Shown piece by piece: positions 25,945 through 35,182 of a DNA stretch of 64,000 nucleotides. This DNA comes from Brachybacterium faecium DSM 4810. GTDB lineage: Bacteria; Actinomycetota; Actinomycetes; Actinomycetales; Dermabacteraceae. A program made the translations under genes and the position numbers. The stretch is taken from assembly GCA_000023405.1 (NCBI GenBank), contig CP001643.1, forward strand, positions 62,001 to 126,000, given 5' to 3'. Position 1 is the stretch's first letter; every line of letters starts with the position of its first letter. Under the pieces are notes generated by a model. The model worked only from the letters and a program-made list of their open reading frames with translations, was not told the DNA's origin and ran no database searches.

Positions 25945-27402
25945 TCAGCCCTCCGCGAGCAGGGCGGCGATCTGCGGATGGCCGGCGATGTACCCCTCGA
26001 GCAGCTCCTGCCCGAGCGCGGGGGAGCTGACCAGGGGATGCGTCGCGAAGCCCTGCCAGGCCGCCTCCCGCGAACCGGTCATGGCAGCCTCGAGGATCTT
26101 CCGCTCGGCGGCCCGCAGGGAGGCCATCATCCCCAGCCGGCCCAGCTCCACCGGGGCCACCGGCTGCGGATGCACGCCGTCCCCGTCCACGAGGCACAGC
26201 ACCTCGATCACCGCATCCGCCGGCAGGTCGGGGACGATCCGCTCGGACGGCGCGCCCGTGCCGCCGGCGGGGCTGTTGCCCACGTCGAGGATCATCCGCT
26301 CGGAGCGTCCGGTGGCCAGCGCGGTCATGAGCCGCAGCGCCACCTCCTGGTAGCCGCCACCGGCGATGTCCTCCTGCCGCCGCTCCTCGTCCCGGGACTC
26401 GGCCATGTAGGTCGCCTCCCGCTCGTGCAGCGTCTCGCGCCACAGCTGCAGCGGCGAGGCGCAGCAGGATCCCGGGCCCGCGCCCGCGTCCCTGCCCGCA
26501 TCGGCGTCGGCCCCGGTGCCGGCGGCCTCGGCGGCGGCGAGGTAGAAGTCGCCCTGCTGCTTCGCGAGGAACTCCCCGCGCGTGGTGGCGGAGGCGGTGA
26601 TCCGCGCGATCGCGTCGTCGGTGTGCAGGTAGTAGAAGAGGTACTCGTTCGGCAGCGCGCCGTCGGCCCGCACCCAGTCCTTCCCGACCAGCCGCGCCTC
26701 CTCGATCTGCTCGAGGGCGGCGTCGTCGGCCAGCAGGCCGGGCAGGCGCTCGGCGCCGTCGACCGTCACGGACCGCAGCCAGCCCAGATGGTTCAGGCCC
26801 ACGTAGTCGATGCGGGCCTCGCGCTCGCCGGCCACGAGGTCCACGTCCAGCAGGCGGCCCACGCGGCGCACCAGCCCGATCGGGGTGTCGCAGATGCCCA
26901 CCGCGCGGTCGCCGAGCACGGTGCGCATCGCCTCGGTGACGATCCCGGCGGGGTTCGTGAAGTTGATGACCCATGCGCTCGGCGCGACCTCGGCGACCAT
27001 CCGCGCGATCTCGAGCGCGACCGGGATCGTGCGCAGTGCGTAGGCGAGACCGCCCGGCCCGATCGTCTCCTGGCCCAGCAGGCCCAGCCCCAGCGCGACC
27101 CGCTCGTCGACCGTGCGGGCCTCGGCGCCGCCCACCCGCACCGCGGAGAACACGAAGTCCGCCCCGGTGACGGCCTCGCGCAGATCGGCGGTGGCGGTCA
27201 GCCGCGGCAGCGTCGCCCCGTGGCCCTCGGCGCGCAGCCGCTCGGCGAGACCCTCGATCACCGCGGTGATGGTGCGCAGGCGGACGGGGTCGACATCGTG
27301 CAGCGCGACCTCGTCGACGGTGAGGCCGGTGGCGGCGGTGGCGACCGCCTCGTACACGAGCGGGACGCGGAACCCGCCGCCGCCCAGGATGGTGAGCTTC
27401 AT
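25945..27402 (-). CDS. GH4 family glycosidase, 6-phospho-beta-glucosidase type
   Basis: 485 residues. GH4 enzymes use NAD and a divalent metal: the N-terminal NAD motif is LGGGGFRVP (6-14), followed by NFTNPAG (147-153), GICDTPIG with metal-ligand C171, and GLNHLGW (N204, H205). A Gly/Ala/Asp-rich insert near residues 295-315 is not part of the family core. It is divergent from an ABC sugar importer with a PfkB kinase, suggesting cytoplasmic cleavage of an imported glucoside. Phospho- versus non-phospho-substrate is uncertain because the importer is not a PTS. Confidence 0.88.
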   Translation of the reverse strand: MKLTILGGGGFRVPLVYEAVATAATGLTVDEVALHDVDPVRLRTITAVIEGLAERLRAEGHGATLPRLTATADLREAVTGADFVFSAVRVGGAEARTVDERVALGLGLLGQETIGPGGLAYALRTIPVALEIARMVAEVAPSAWVINFTNPAGIVTEAMRTVLGDRAVGICDTPIGLVRRVGRLLDVDLVAGEREARIDYVGLNHLGWLRSVTVDGAERLPGLLADDAALEQIEEARLVGKDWVRADGALPNEYLFYYLHTDDAIARITASATTRGEFLAKQQGDFYLAAAEAAGTGADADAGRDAGAGPGSCCASPLQLWRETLHEREATYMAESRDEERRQEDIAGGGYQEVALRLMTALATGRSERMILDVGNSPAGGTGAPSERIVPDLPADAVIEVLCLVDGDGVHPQPVAPVELGRLGMMASLRAAERKILEAAMTGSREAAWQGFATHPLVSSPALGQELLEGYIAGHPQIAALLAEG

Positions 27403-27519
27403 GGCGCCGTCACGGTAGCACCGCCCAGGTGAGATCATGGGGGATCGGCCGGCGGCGGTCGCCGGAAGCGATCTCGCCCGCGCGGGTGCGGGCGGCGCCG
27501 CCCACCTCAGGAGGACATG

Positions 27520-28875
27520 ATGCGACGACGGAATTTCCTCGGCACCACTGCTGCGCTGGGCGGCCTCGGCCTCCTGGCCGCCTGCGCCCCCGGCTCGGAG
27601 GATGCCGGCGAGGCGCCCGCCCCCGCCGCCGACGAGGTCGACACCGACATCGACGCCCTCGGCGACATCACCCTCACGGTGTGGGACCAGGAGGTGCGCG
27701 GCGCGCAGAACGACGCGATCGAGGCGCTGATCGACGCCTTCCAGAGCGAGCACCCGAACATCACCATCGACCGCAGCTCGCAGTCCTTCGACGACCTCCA
27801 GCAGCAGACCGGCCTGGCGCTGTCCGGCAACGACGTGCCGGACGTGCTGCAGGTCAACAACGCCCGCGGCGACATGGGCGCCTTCGTGGCCGACGGCCTG
27901 CTCACCGACCTCAGCGGCTACGCCGAGGCATACGGATGGAACGACCGCTTCGCCCCCAGCGTGCTGAGCAAGATGAGCTACTCGAGCGACGGCGTCACCT
28001 TCGGCGAGGGCTCGCTCTACGGCCTGGCCCAGACGGGCGAGGTGTGCGGCATCTACTACTCGGCATCGAAGCTCGACGCGCTCGGCCTCGAGGCGCCGAC
28101 CAGCTGGGACGAGCTGTTCTCGCTCGTCGAGGCCGCGGCCGAGGGCGGGGAGCAGCCGATCATGCTGGGCAACCTCGACCAGTGGCCGGCGCTGCACGTG
28201 TTCGGGCCGCTGCAGGCCCACTTCGTGGACGCCGAGACCATCGTGACCCTCGGCATGGGCAACGCCGGCGCGGACTGGACCAGCGAGGAGAACATCGCCG
28301 CGCTCACCCAGCTGGCCGAGTGGGGCAGCAGCGGCGCGCTCGGCGACTCCCCGAACGGCCTCGCCTACGACGACGCCTGGCCGATGTTCGCCGACGGCAC
28401 CGGCGTGCTGCTCATCGGCGGCTCCTGGCTGGGCCCGGACATGGAGGCCGTGATGGGCGAGGACCTGCGGTTCATGGCCCCGCCCGCGGGGGCCGACGGG
28501 ACGGTCGCGACCACCGGCGGCACCGGCATCCCCTTCTCCATCCCCGCCGCTGCGGAGAACCCCGCCGCGGCCGCCGCCTTCATCGACTTCATCACCAGCG
28601 ACGACGCGATGGCGATGATCGCCGAGAACGGCGGCATGCCGGTGAACCGCACCGCCGAGCTCGCCCCGGACTCGGGCGTGAACAAGGACATCTACGAGGC
28701 CTTCGACGCCGTCTCCACCGAGGGCACCCTGCTGCCCTACCTCGACTACGCCACCCCCTCCTTCGCCGACACCGCGGGCGCGACCCTGCAGGAGGTCATC
28801 GGCGGGCAGTCCGATCCGTCCGCCGCCGCCGAGGCCCTGCAGGAGGACTACGGCGCATTCACCGAGGAGTCCTGA
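27520..28875 (+). CDS. sugar ABC transporter substrate-binding lipoprotein
   Basis: 451 residues. AGGAGG at 27509-27514 is 5 bases from the ATG at 27520 and only 2 from the ATG at 27517, so the second is preferred. Arg-rich start RRRNFLGTTAAL and lipobox LLAAC give a lipid-anchored protein; the rest is the extracellular solute-binding protein family 1 fold (LTVWDQE, FQSEHPNITI, DVPDVLQVN, GTGIPFSIPAAAENP). First gene of a four-gene operon with two permeases and a PfkB kinase. Confidence 0.92.
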   Translation: MRRRNFLGTTAALGGLGLLAACAPGSEDAGEAPAPAADEVDTDIDALGDITLTVWDQEVRGAQNDAIEALIDAFQSEHPNITIDRSSQSFDDLQQQTGLALSGNDVPDVLQVNNARGDMGAFVADGLLTDLSGYAEAYGWNDRFAPSVLSKMSYSSDGVTFGEGSLYGLAQTGEVCGIYYSASKLDALGLEAPTSWDELFSLVEAAAEGGEQPIMLGNLDQWPALHVFGPLQAHFVDAETIVTLGMGNAGADWTSEENIAALTQLAEWGSSGALGDSPNGLAYDDAWPMFADGTGVLLIGGSWLGPDMEAVMGEDLRFMAPPAGADGTVATTGGTGIPFSIPAAAENPAAAAAFIDFITSDDAMAMIAENGGMPVNRTAELAPDSGVNKDIYEAFDAVSTEGTLLPYLDYATPSFADTAGATLQEVIGGQSDPSAAAEALQEDYGAFTEES

Positions 28876-28880
28876 CCTCG

Positions 28881-29843
28881 ATGACGTTCGGACGGGACAG
28901 CGGTGGCGGCGCCCAGCCGGGCCCGGCGAGCACCCCGCGCCGCCGCGGGGGCCGCGGGCATCCCCACCGGCCCTCGGCGGTGGCCCGCTCGGCGGCCACG
29001 CCGTACCTGTTCATCCTGCCCGCGCTCCTGGTCTACGGCGCGTTCGCGCTGTACCCGCTGGGGCGGGCGGCGCAGTTCTCCCTGTTCGAGTGGAAGGGGT
29101 TCGGCTCCTCCACCTTCGTGGGCCTGCGCAACTACCTCGACCTGGCCGGCGACGCCGATTTCCGGGCCGCGATCGGCAACGCCCTGGTGCTGATCGTCTT
29201 CTACGCGGTGATCCCGCTGGTGGTGGGGCTGGTGCTCGCGGCGATCCTGCGGCGCGGGCAGGTGCGCGGGCTGGGCTTCTTCCGCACCGTGATCTTCCTG
29301 CCGCAGGTGATCGCCCTGGTGGTGGTCGCGGTGGCGTGGCGGCAGATCTATGCGCCCAGCGGCCTGCTGAACGAGGCGCTGCGCACCCTCGGCCTCGGCG
29401 CCCTCACCCGCGGCTGGCTCGGCGACCCGTCCACGGCGCTCGCGGCGGTGGGCTTCATCGGCACGTGGGTGCAGATGGGGCTGGTGATGCTGCTGCTCCT
29501 GTCCGGCATGAGCCGCATCCCCGGCGAGCTGTACGAGGCGGCGCGGCTGGACGGTGCCGGTGCGGTGCGGGAGTTCTTCGCGATCACGCTGCCCTCGGTG
29601 CGCGGCGAGATCACCGTCTCCCTGGTGCTGACCATCATCGCCGCGCTGAAGACCTTCGACCTGGTCTACATGACCACCTCCGGCGGGCCCGGCAACACCA
29701 CCACCGTGCCCAGCTTCGAGGTGTACTTCCGGGCGTTCGAGCTGCGCGCCGTCGGCTCCGCCTCCGCGGTCGCGATCGTGCTCACGGCGCTGATCTTCGT
29801 GATCAACGTGGGCGTGACCCGGATCGGGGAGCGGCAGTCATGA
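28881..29843 (+). CDS. carbohydrate ABC transporter permease (MalF/UgpA type)
   Basis: 320 residues: a 35-residue basic, Pro/Arg/Gly-rich N-terminus, then six membrane segments. The EAA motif appears as YEAARLDGAGAVREFFAITLPS. It follows the binding-protein gene by 5 bp. Together with the next gene it forms the channel; no ATPase gene is present here, so a shared MsiK-type ATPase elsewhere in the genome is expected, as in other actinobacteria. Confidence 0.92.
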   Translation: MTFGRDSGGGAQPGPASTPRRRGGRGHPHRPSAVARSAATPYLFILPALLVYGAFALYPLGRAAQFSLFEWKGFGSSTFVGLRNYLDLAGDADFRAAIGNALVLIVFYAVIPLVVGLVLAAILRRGQVRGLGFFRTVIFLPQVIALVVVAVAWRQIYAPSGLLNEALRTLGLGALTRGWLGDPSTALAAVGFIGTWVQMGLVMLLLLSGMSRIPGELYEAARLDGAGAVREFFAITLPSVRGEITVSLVLTIIAALKTFDLVYMTTSGGPGNTTTVPSFEVYFRAFELRAVGSASAVAIVLTALIFVINVGVTRIGERQS

Positions 29844-30643
29844 GGGTCTCCCGCGCCGAGACGACGATGAACTACGTGCTCCTGCTGGGCTTCGCCGCCT
29901 TCGCGCTCGCCCCGGTGCTCACGATCCTGGCCGCCTCCGTCTCCGCACCGCTGGGGCAGAGCGGCGGGCTGCACCTGGAGAACTTCGCCCGCGCCTGGAC
30001 GGTCGGCGGCTTCGGCCGGACGCTCGGCAACTCGCTCGTGGTCGCCGCGATCGTGGTCTCGCTCGCCACGACGCTCGCGATCCTCGCCGGCTATGCCTTC
30101 GGCACCATGCGCTTCCGGGGCTCGACGGCGCTGTTCTACCTGTTCCTGCTGGGGCTGATGATCCCGGCCGAGGCGACGATCATCCCGCTGTTCTTCGACC
30201 TGCGCACGCTGGGCCTGACCGACACCTATCTCGCGATCGCGATGCCGCAGGTGGCGCAGTCGATCGCCTTCGGCACGTTCTGGCTGCGGGCGCAGTTCCG
30301 CGCCACGCCCACGAGCCTCCTCGAGGCCGCCGCGCTCGACGGCGCGGGCCCGCTGCAGGCGCTGCTGCGGATCCTCGTGCCCGCCTCCCGCCCCGCGATC
30401 GTCACCATGGTGGTGCTGGTGTTCATGTGGACCTGGAACGAGTTCCTCATCGCGCTGATCATGGCGCCGGGCGGGAGGCTGCGCACCGCCCCGCTGGGGC
30501 TGGCGAACTTCCAGGGCCAGTACACCTCCGAGACCGCGCTGCTGGCCGCGGGCGCCGTGATCGTCGCGCTGCCCACCGTGATCCTGTTCCTGTTCCTTCA
30601 ACGCCACTTCATCCGCGGAATGCTCGAAGGAGTCGCCAAGTGA
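29840..30643 (+). CDS. carbohydrate ABC transporter permease (MalG/UgpE type)
   Basis: 267 residues with six membrane helices and the EAA loop LLEAAALDGAGPLQALLRILVPASRP. ATG overlaps the previous stop (ATGA). The C-terminal PTVILFLFLQRHFIRGMLEGVAK is the usual MalG ending. Confidence 0.92.
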   Translation: MRVSRAETTMNYVLLLGFAAFALAPVLTILAASVSAPLGQSGGLHLENFARAWTVGGFGRTLGNSLVVAAIVVSLATTLAILAGYAFGTMRFRGSTALFYLFLLGLMIPAEATIIPLFFDLRTLGLTDTYLAIAMPQVAQSIAFGTFWLRAQFRATPTSLLEAAALDGAGPLQALLRILVPASRPAIVTMVVLVFMWTWNEFLIALIMAPGGRLRTAPLGLANFQGQYTSETALLAAGAVIVALPTVILFLFLQRHFIRGMLEGVAK

Positions 30644-31980
30644 TGACCGACCGGCCCACCGACCCCACCCAGCCCGACGACCCCGCCCAGCCCGACGACC
30701 CCACCCAGCCCGACGACCCCGCCCGTCGGCCCGACGACCCCACCGTCCAGCCCGACGCCGCCACTCAGTCCGCCGATGCCTCGGCCCCGGCCCGCGACGC
30801 AGCGACTCCGGGCGACGCCGCCCCGGCCGTCCCGCGCGGGGAGCAGCCCGCCGGCGCCTCGACCCCCGCGCCGCCGGAGGCCGCCGAGTGCCAGGACTGG
30901 GACCCGCTGGCCGCCCAGCGCGCCGCCGCGGATCCGCCGCTGGACGTGCTGCTCTCCGGCACCGTCTTCTTCGACATCGTCTTCACCGGCATGGACCGCC
31001 TGCCCCGTCCCGGCGAGGAGCTGTGGTCCAAGGGCATGGGCTCGAGCCCCGGCGGGATCGCCAACCTCGCCACCGCCGCCGCCCGCCTCGGCCTGCGCAC
31101 CGGGCTGGTGGCCGGCTTCGGGGACGACGCCTACGCCGACTGGATGTGGCACACCATGGCGCACGAGGAGGGAATCGACCTGTCGGCCTCGCGCCGCTTC
31201 ACCGACTTCCACTCCGCCCTCACCGTCTCCATCGCCGCGGAGGGCGACCGGGCCATGGCCACCCACGGCCACGACCTGCCCGAGCCGCTCTCCACCCTCA
31301 TCGCCGGCGCGCCCGACGCCCGAGCCGCCGTGGTGGACCTGGCGGGGGAGACCTCCTGGTGGGCGCAGCTCGCCCAGCGCGGGTCGCTGATCTTCGCAGA
31401 CATCGGCTTCGATGCCACCGAGCGCTGGAACATCGCGGACCTCGCGCCGCTGGTCCACTGCCACGCCTTCACCCCGAACGCGCTCGAGGCGATGGCGTAC
31501 ACCCGCACCGACACCCCGGACCGGGCGGTGCGAGCGCTCGCCGAGATGGTGCCGCTCGCCGTGGTCACCGATGGGGCCGACGGCTCCTACGCGATCGACG
31601 GCTCCACCGGGGAGGAGGCGTTCTGCCCGGCCGTCCCGGTCACTGCGATCGACACCACCGGCGCGGGGGACGTGTTCGCGGCGGCGATGGTGCTGGGCAC
31701 CCTGGCGTCGTGGCCGCTCGAGGAGCGGCTCCGCTTCGGCTCGCTGTGCTCGGCGCTGGCCGTGCAGCAGTTCGGCGGCTCGCTCGCCGCACCCGGCTGG
31801 GGCGACATCACCGACTGGTGGCGGTCGCTCAGCGCCGCGGCCGACGGGGGAGACCTGCGCGCCGCCTACACCCGCAGCGGCTACCGCTTCCTCGACGCGG
31901 TGGTGCCCGACCACCCCGTCCAGGGCCGGCGCCGCGCCCAGGGCACCTTCGCGCTCCGTTCCGACGCCGGCAAGCACTGA
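30643..31980 (+). CDS. PfkB family carbohydrate kinase with repetitive N-terminal extension
   Basis: 445 residues, about 100 longer than usual. The kinase domain starts near residue 100 (LDVLLSGTVFFDIVFTG), with GGIANLATAAARLG, and ends with IDTTGAGDVFAAAMV, the anion hole/catalytic Asp motif. The first 90 residues consist of Pro/Asp/Thr/Gln repeats (PDDPTQ-like units encoded by 18-bp tandem repeats from about 30661) and an Ala/Pro-rich linker. It overlaps the permease stop by one base. It likely phosphorylates the sugar brought in by this operon; sugar identity unknown. Confidence 0.87.
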   Translation: MTDRPTDPTQPDDPAQPDDPTQPDDPARRPDDPTVQPDAATQSADASAPARDAATPGDAAPAVPRGEQPAGASTPAPPEAAECQDWDPLAAQRAAADPPLDVLLSGTVFFDIVFTGMDRLPRPGEELWSKGMGSSPGGIANLATAAARLGLRTGLVAGFGDDAYADWMWHTMAHEEGIDLSASRRFTDFHSALTVSIAAEGDRAMATHGHDLPEPLSTLIAGAPDARAAVVDLAGETSWWAQLAQRGSLIFADIGFDATERWNIADLAPLVHCHAFTPNALEAMAYTRTDTPDRAVRALAEMVPLAVVTDGADGSYAIDGSTGEEAFCPAVPVTAIDTTGAGDVFAAAMVLGTLASWPLEERLRFGSLCSALAVQQFGGSLAAPGWGDITDWWRSLSAAADGGDLRAAYTRSGYRFLDAVVPDHPVQGRRRAQGTFALRSDAGKH

Positions 31981-32023
31981 GCCCGACGACGCCGCGGCGT
32001 CACCGGTCGCGTAGCCTTCGTCC

Positions 32024-33232
32024 ATGCACGAGTCCGCGCTCCTCGTCGAGAACCTGGTGTCGATGTGGTGGATCGCCCTGGCGGGGGTGTTCGCGACCGT
32101 CCTGGCGCTGCTGACGCGCCGCACCATCCCGGACGTGGTCTGGCTGCTGGTTCTCGGCATCGTGATCGGCCCACACACCTTGGGGCTGGCCGAGAGCACC
32201 GAGGCCGTCGCCTTCCTGCGCGAGCTGGGGCTGGGATTCCTGTTCCTCCTGGCGGGTTTCGAGGTGAACACCGCGGACATGCGAAGCCGCGCCGGTCGCA
32301 GCGCCGCGTTGACATGGCTGCTGTGCGCCGGGCTCGGTGTGGGGGCAGGGCTGCTCGTGGCCGGCGGGGACTGGAAGGTCGCCGCCGTGCTCGGCATCGC
32401 CGCGACCTCCACGGCGCTCGGGACGCTGCTTCCGATCCTCAAGGATTCGGGCGTGCTCGCTGCGCCGCTGGGCAGGGCCACGATGCTCCACGGCGCGTAC
32501 GGCGAGCTGCTGCCCGTGCTCGCGATGTCCCTGCTGCTGACCACGCGGGCCACGGCGCAGGCGGCCGCGGTGCTGGTGCTGTTCGCGGTGCTGGCGGTGG
32601 TGACTGTCGCCGTACCGGCCCGGATCTTCCGTCGCGTGCCGCTGCTGGGCCGCGCATTCACGGCCGCTTCGAACTCGACGATGCAGACCACGATGCGCGT
32701 CACGGTGTGGATCCTGATCACGCTGATGCTGCTCACCGCGGCACTCGAGCTCGATGTGGCGCTGGGGGCCTTCGCGGCTGGGCTCCTGCTGCACGCAGCG
32801 CTGCGCGGTGCCGCCCCGGAGCATGCCGGAGAGATCATGCACAAAGTGGAGGTGCTCGGCTTCTCGCTGCTCATCCCTGTCTTCTTCCTGACCAGCGGGA
32901 TGAGCATCGACGTGGCTGCCGTGCTCGGGGTGTGGCCGCTGTTGGCGGGATTCGTGGCGATGATCCTCCTGGTGCGGGGCCTGCCTGTGCTGTGCCGCGA
33001 GCTGTGGACGACCACCGGCTCGGAGCTGACCTCCGTGCGGGAGAAGGCGGCGCTGGGTCTCTACTCCGCGACCGGCCTGCCGATCATCGTGGCCGTCACG
33101 CAGATCGCCGCAGGTTCGGGCCTGATCACGGTCACCACCGCCTCCGCCATGGTCATGGCCGGCGCGATCACGGTGCTCGTGTTCCCGCTGCTCGCTTCTC
33201 GGCTGACGCGGCGCGATGCCGGGATCGGATGA
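32024..33232 (+). CDS. cation:proton antiporter (CPA2 family)
   Basis: 402 residues with about 12 membrane helices. CPA2/KefB-like features: GLGFLFLLAGFEVNTADM in the fifth helix region, GIAATSTALGTLLPILKD, and FFLTSGMSIDVAAVLG near the C-terminus. There is no cytoplasmic TrkA-N domain, so it is of the short type. It would exchange Na+ or K+ for protons. Translation signal upstream is weak. Not obviously linked to the kinase gene before it. Confidence 0.88.
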   Translation: MHESALLVENLVSMWWIALAGVFATVLALLTRRTIPDVVWLLVLGIVIGPHTLGLAESTEAVAFLRELGLGFLFLLAGFEVNTADMRSRAGRSAALTWLLCAGLGVGAGLLVAGGDWKVAAVLGIAATSTALGTLLPILKDSGVLAAPLGRATMLHGAYGELLPVLAMSLLLTTRATAQAAAVLVLFAVLAVVTVAVPARIFRRVPLLGRAFTAASNSTMQTTMRVTVWILITLMLLTAALELDVALGAFAAGLLLHAALRGAAPEHAGEIMHKVEVLGFSLLIPVFFLTSGMSIDVAAVLGVWPLLAGFVAMILLVRGLPVLCRELWTTTGSELTSVREKAALGLYSATGLPIIVAVTQIAAGSGLITVTTASAMVMAGAITVLVFPLLASRLTRRDAGIG

Positions 33233-33266
33233 CGTGAAGGAGCGGCGCCGCCGCGTCACGCCACGG

Positions 33267-33851
33267 TCACGCCACGGGGCGCGGCCCCGCCGTCACGGCC
33301 TTCTCGAGCGCCGCGAGGGACTCGTCGAGAAAGCTCAGCGGGACGGGCGGCAGGCCGAACCGCTCGCGCATCGGCTCCGACACGGCGCTCCAGTCGTAGA
33401 TGAGGGTCACGCGGGTGCGCTCATCCTCGGGCGCGAGGTCATAGCGCCAGGTCCAGCCGCCGGTGCCGAGCTCTCCGTCGTGCCCGTGCTGCCCCGGCTC
33501 CCAGGCGATGGTGCGCCCGGGGTCGAGCGTGATCACGCGATTGTGCATCTCGTAGCGTCCTCCGGCGTTCTCGTGGAACATCTCGATCCCGAACACCTGA
33601 CCCACGGCCGTCAGCGGTGCCGGATCCGGCTCGAGCGCGCTGCGCACCCAGTCCGTCGGCTCGGTCTCGTGGTGTCGGGCCGGGTCGGCGAGCAGGGCGA
33701 AGACAGCCGACGGGGCGGCGTCCACGGTGCGCGAGGCGACGTAGCGGTCCCCGTCCGTCACCCCGGCTCCCGGAGGTGAGGAGCTCTGGCCTGCAGAATC
33801 GGGGCTGCCCGCCGCGTGGGCCCTCGTCTCGGGCCCCGTCCCGGCGTTCAT
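33267..33851 (-). CDS. SRPBCC family protein (START-like)
   Basis: 194 residues. After a 35-residue polar N-terminus comes a polyketide-cyclase/AHSA-type domain: YVASRTVDAAPSAVFALLADPARH, an EMHNRVITLDPGRTIAWEPG strand region and the C-terminal helix LSFLDESLAALEKAV. Such proteins bind hydrophobic ligands; exact role unknown. Its ATG overlaps the stop of the DUF899 gene by 4 bases, so it is the third gene of the operon starting at 35099. Confidence 0.85.
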   Translation of the reverse strand: MNAGTGPETRAHAAGSPDSAGQSSSPPGAGVTDGDRYVASRTVDAAPSAVFALLADPARHHETEPTDWVRSALEPDPAPLTAVGQVFGIEMFHENAGGRYEMHNRVITLDPGRTIAWEPGQHGHDGELGTGGWTWRYDLAPEDERTRVTLIYDWSAVSEPMRERFGLPPVPLSFLDESLAALEKAVTAGPRPVA

Positions 33852-34546
33852 GCCGTCGCTCCCGCCCCGTACAGCGCCGCGATCTCCTCGGAGCTCAGCC
33901 ACCTGTCGTAGGTGGACGACTGCGGCCAGCCGGCGGGGGAGTCCTGCCAGTCCTCCTGCCGGCCGTAGGGGAGCACGTCCACGAAGGCGAAGGTGTGGCT
34001 GAGCTGCTCGGTGCCGCGGCCGTCGGTGTGCCAGGTGCGGTACACCGTCTCCCCGTCGCGCAGGAACACGTTCAGCGCGAAGCCGCCGCCGGGCGGTGCG
34101 CCCACGTCGGCCCCGAACTCGCTGCCCGCGGTGGAGTACCACTCCATCTGGTTGCCCACCTTCTCGCGGTAGGCGAGGGCCTCGTCGATCGGGCCCTGGG
34201 TGACCACCACGAAGCGCGCGTCGTACTTGCGCAGGAAGTCGGTGCGGGTGAACTGTGCGGTGTAGCTGGTGCAGCCGCCGCACTGCCACTCGGAGCCCGG
34301 GGACCACATGTGGTGGTACGTGACCAGCTGCGAGGCGCCGTCGAACACGTCGACCAGGCGCACCGGGCCGTCCGGCCCCTCGAGGGTGTAGTCGGGCAGC
34401 TCGACCATCGGCAGGCGCCGGCGCTGGGCGGCGATCGCGTCGAGCTCGCGGGTGGCGGCCTTCTCCCGCACGCGCAGCGAGTCCAGCTCGCGCCGCCAGG
34501 TCTCGAGATCGGTGACGGGTGGGAGGGCAGGGTTCGCGGAGGTCAT
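33848..34546 (-). CDS. DUF899 family thioredoxin-like protein
   Basis: 232 residues. Thioredoxin-fold family with LPDYTLEGPDGPVRLVDVF, MWSPGSEWQCGGCTSYT (a CGGC-type motif replacing the redox CxxC), FVVVTQGPIDE and GGFALNVFLRDGETVYRTW. Biochemical function unknown; members are common in actinobacterial gene pairs with SRPBCC and DHFR-like proteins, as here. Confidence 0.88.
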   Translation of the reverse strand: MTSANPALPPVTDLETWRRELDSLRVREKAATRELDAIAAQRRRLPMVELPDYTLEGPDGPVRLVDVFDGASQLVTYHHMWSPGSEWQCGGCTSYTAQFTRTDFLRKYDARFVVVTQGPIDEALAYREKVGNQMEWYSTAGSEFGADVGAPPGGGFALNVFLRDGETVYRTWHTDGRGTEQLSHTFAFVDVLPYGRQEDWQDSPAGWPQSSTYDRWLSSEEIAALYGAGATA

Positions 34547-34547
34547 G

Positions 34548-35099
34548 TCAGTCCTTCGTGACGGTCCAGCGGGTGTAGGTGACTCCGGCGGCGAAGGCGA
34601 GGTGCTCGCGCAGCACCAGATGCTCGCGATGGCCGTCGGGGAAGAGGCGCCGGCCGCGGCCCTGCACGTAGGGCACGGTCCATATCCGGTACTCGTCCAC
34701 GAGTCCAGCGGCGATGAGGGTGTGGCACAGCGTGATGCTGCCGGTCAGCGAGATCTCCGCGCCCTCGCCCCGCTTCAGCGCGCGCACGGCGGGCACGGGA
34801 TCGCCCGGCAGGATGCTCGAGCGCTGCCAGCCGGGCTCGGTCATCGTGGAGCTGACCACGTACTTCTGCAGCTGGTCGAGCTCGGCGGAGATGCCGGTGG
34901 TGTCGTCCTCCTGCAGCGGCCAGTAGCCGCGGAAGTCCTCGAAGGTGCGCCGCCCCAGCAGCAGGGCGTCGCAGGCGGCGCTGTCGCGGGAGAGGATCTC
35001 GTGCTGGTCGGAGGGATCGTCGGCGGGGTCGAACCAGTCGTCGAGCATCTCGATCGAGCCGTCCGCGGTCATGTTCTGCGTGATCACCAGGGGTCTCAT
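34548..35099 (-). CDS. dihydrofolate reductase family protein (RibD C-terminal domain)
   Basis: 183 residues from an ATG with AGGAGG 5 bases upstream. RibD_C/DHFR-fold features: LVITQNMTADGSIE, LLLGRRTFEDFRGYWP, YVVSSTM, GSITLCHTLIAAGLVDEYRI. It probably reduces a small pteridine- or pyrimidine-like compound with NADPH, but true folate activity is unlikely for this branch. First gene of a three-gene operon divergent from the TetR regulator. Confidence 0.88.
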   Translation of the reverse strand: MRPLVITQNMTADGSIEMLDDWFDPADDPSDQHEILSRDSAACDALLLGRRTFEDFRGYWPLQEDDTTGISAELDQLQKYVVSSTMTEPGWQRSSILPGDPVPAVRALKRGEGAEISLTGSITLCHTLIAAGLVDEYRIWTVPYVQGRGRRLFPDGHREHLVLREHLAFAAGVTYTRWTVTKD

Positions 35100-35151
35100 C
35101 GGTGCCTCCTCGGGTACCGTGGATGTGAACACCATGAACTTCGGTGTGGAC

Positions 35152-35180
35152 AACCTAGACTTCAGCGCCCGGAGGGTCAA
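35152..35180 (-). promoter_or_regulatory. strong promoter of the DHFR-like operon, with possible TetR operator
   Basis: On the minus strand TTGACC (35180-35175), 17-bp spacer, TAGGTT (35157-35152). Just downstream, ACACC (35130-35134) and GGTGT (35143-35147 region) form a short inverted repeat in the leader, a plausible site for the divergent TetR protein. Confidence 0.6.
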
Positions 35181-35182
35181 GA

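Noticed and set aside
31988-32001. Perfect palindrome GACGCCGCGGCGTC between kinase and antiporter genes
   Set aside because: No loop for a terminator stem and alternating GC palindromes of this size are common by chance in such DNA.
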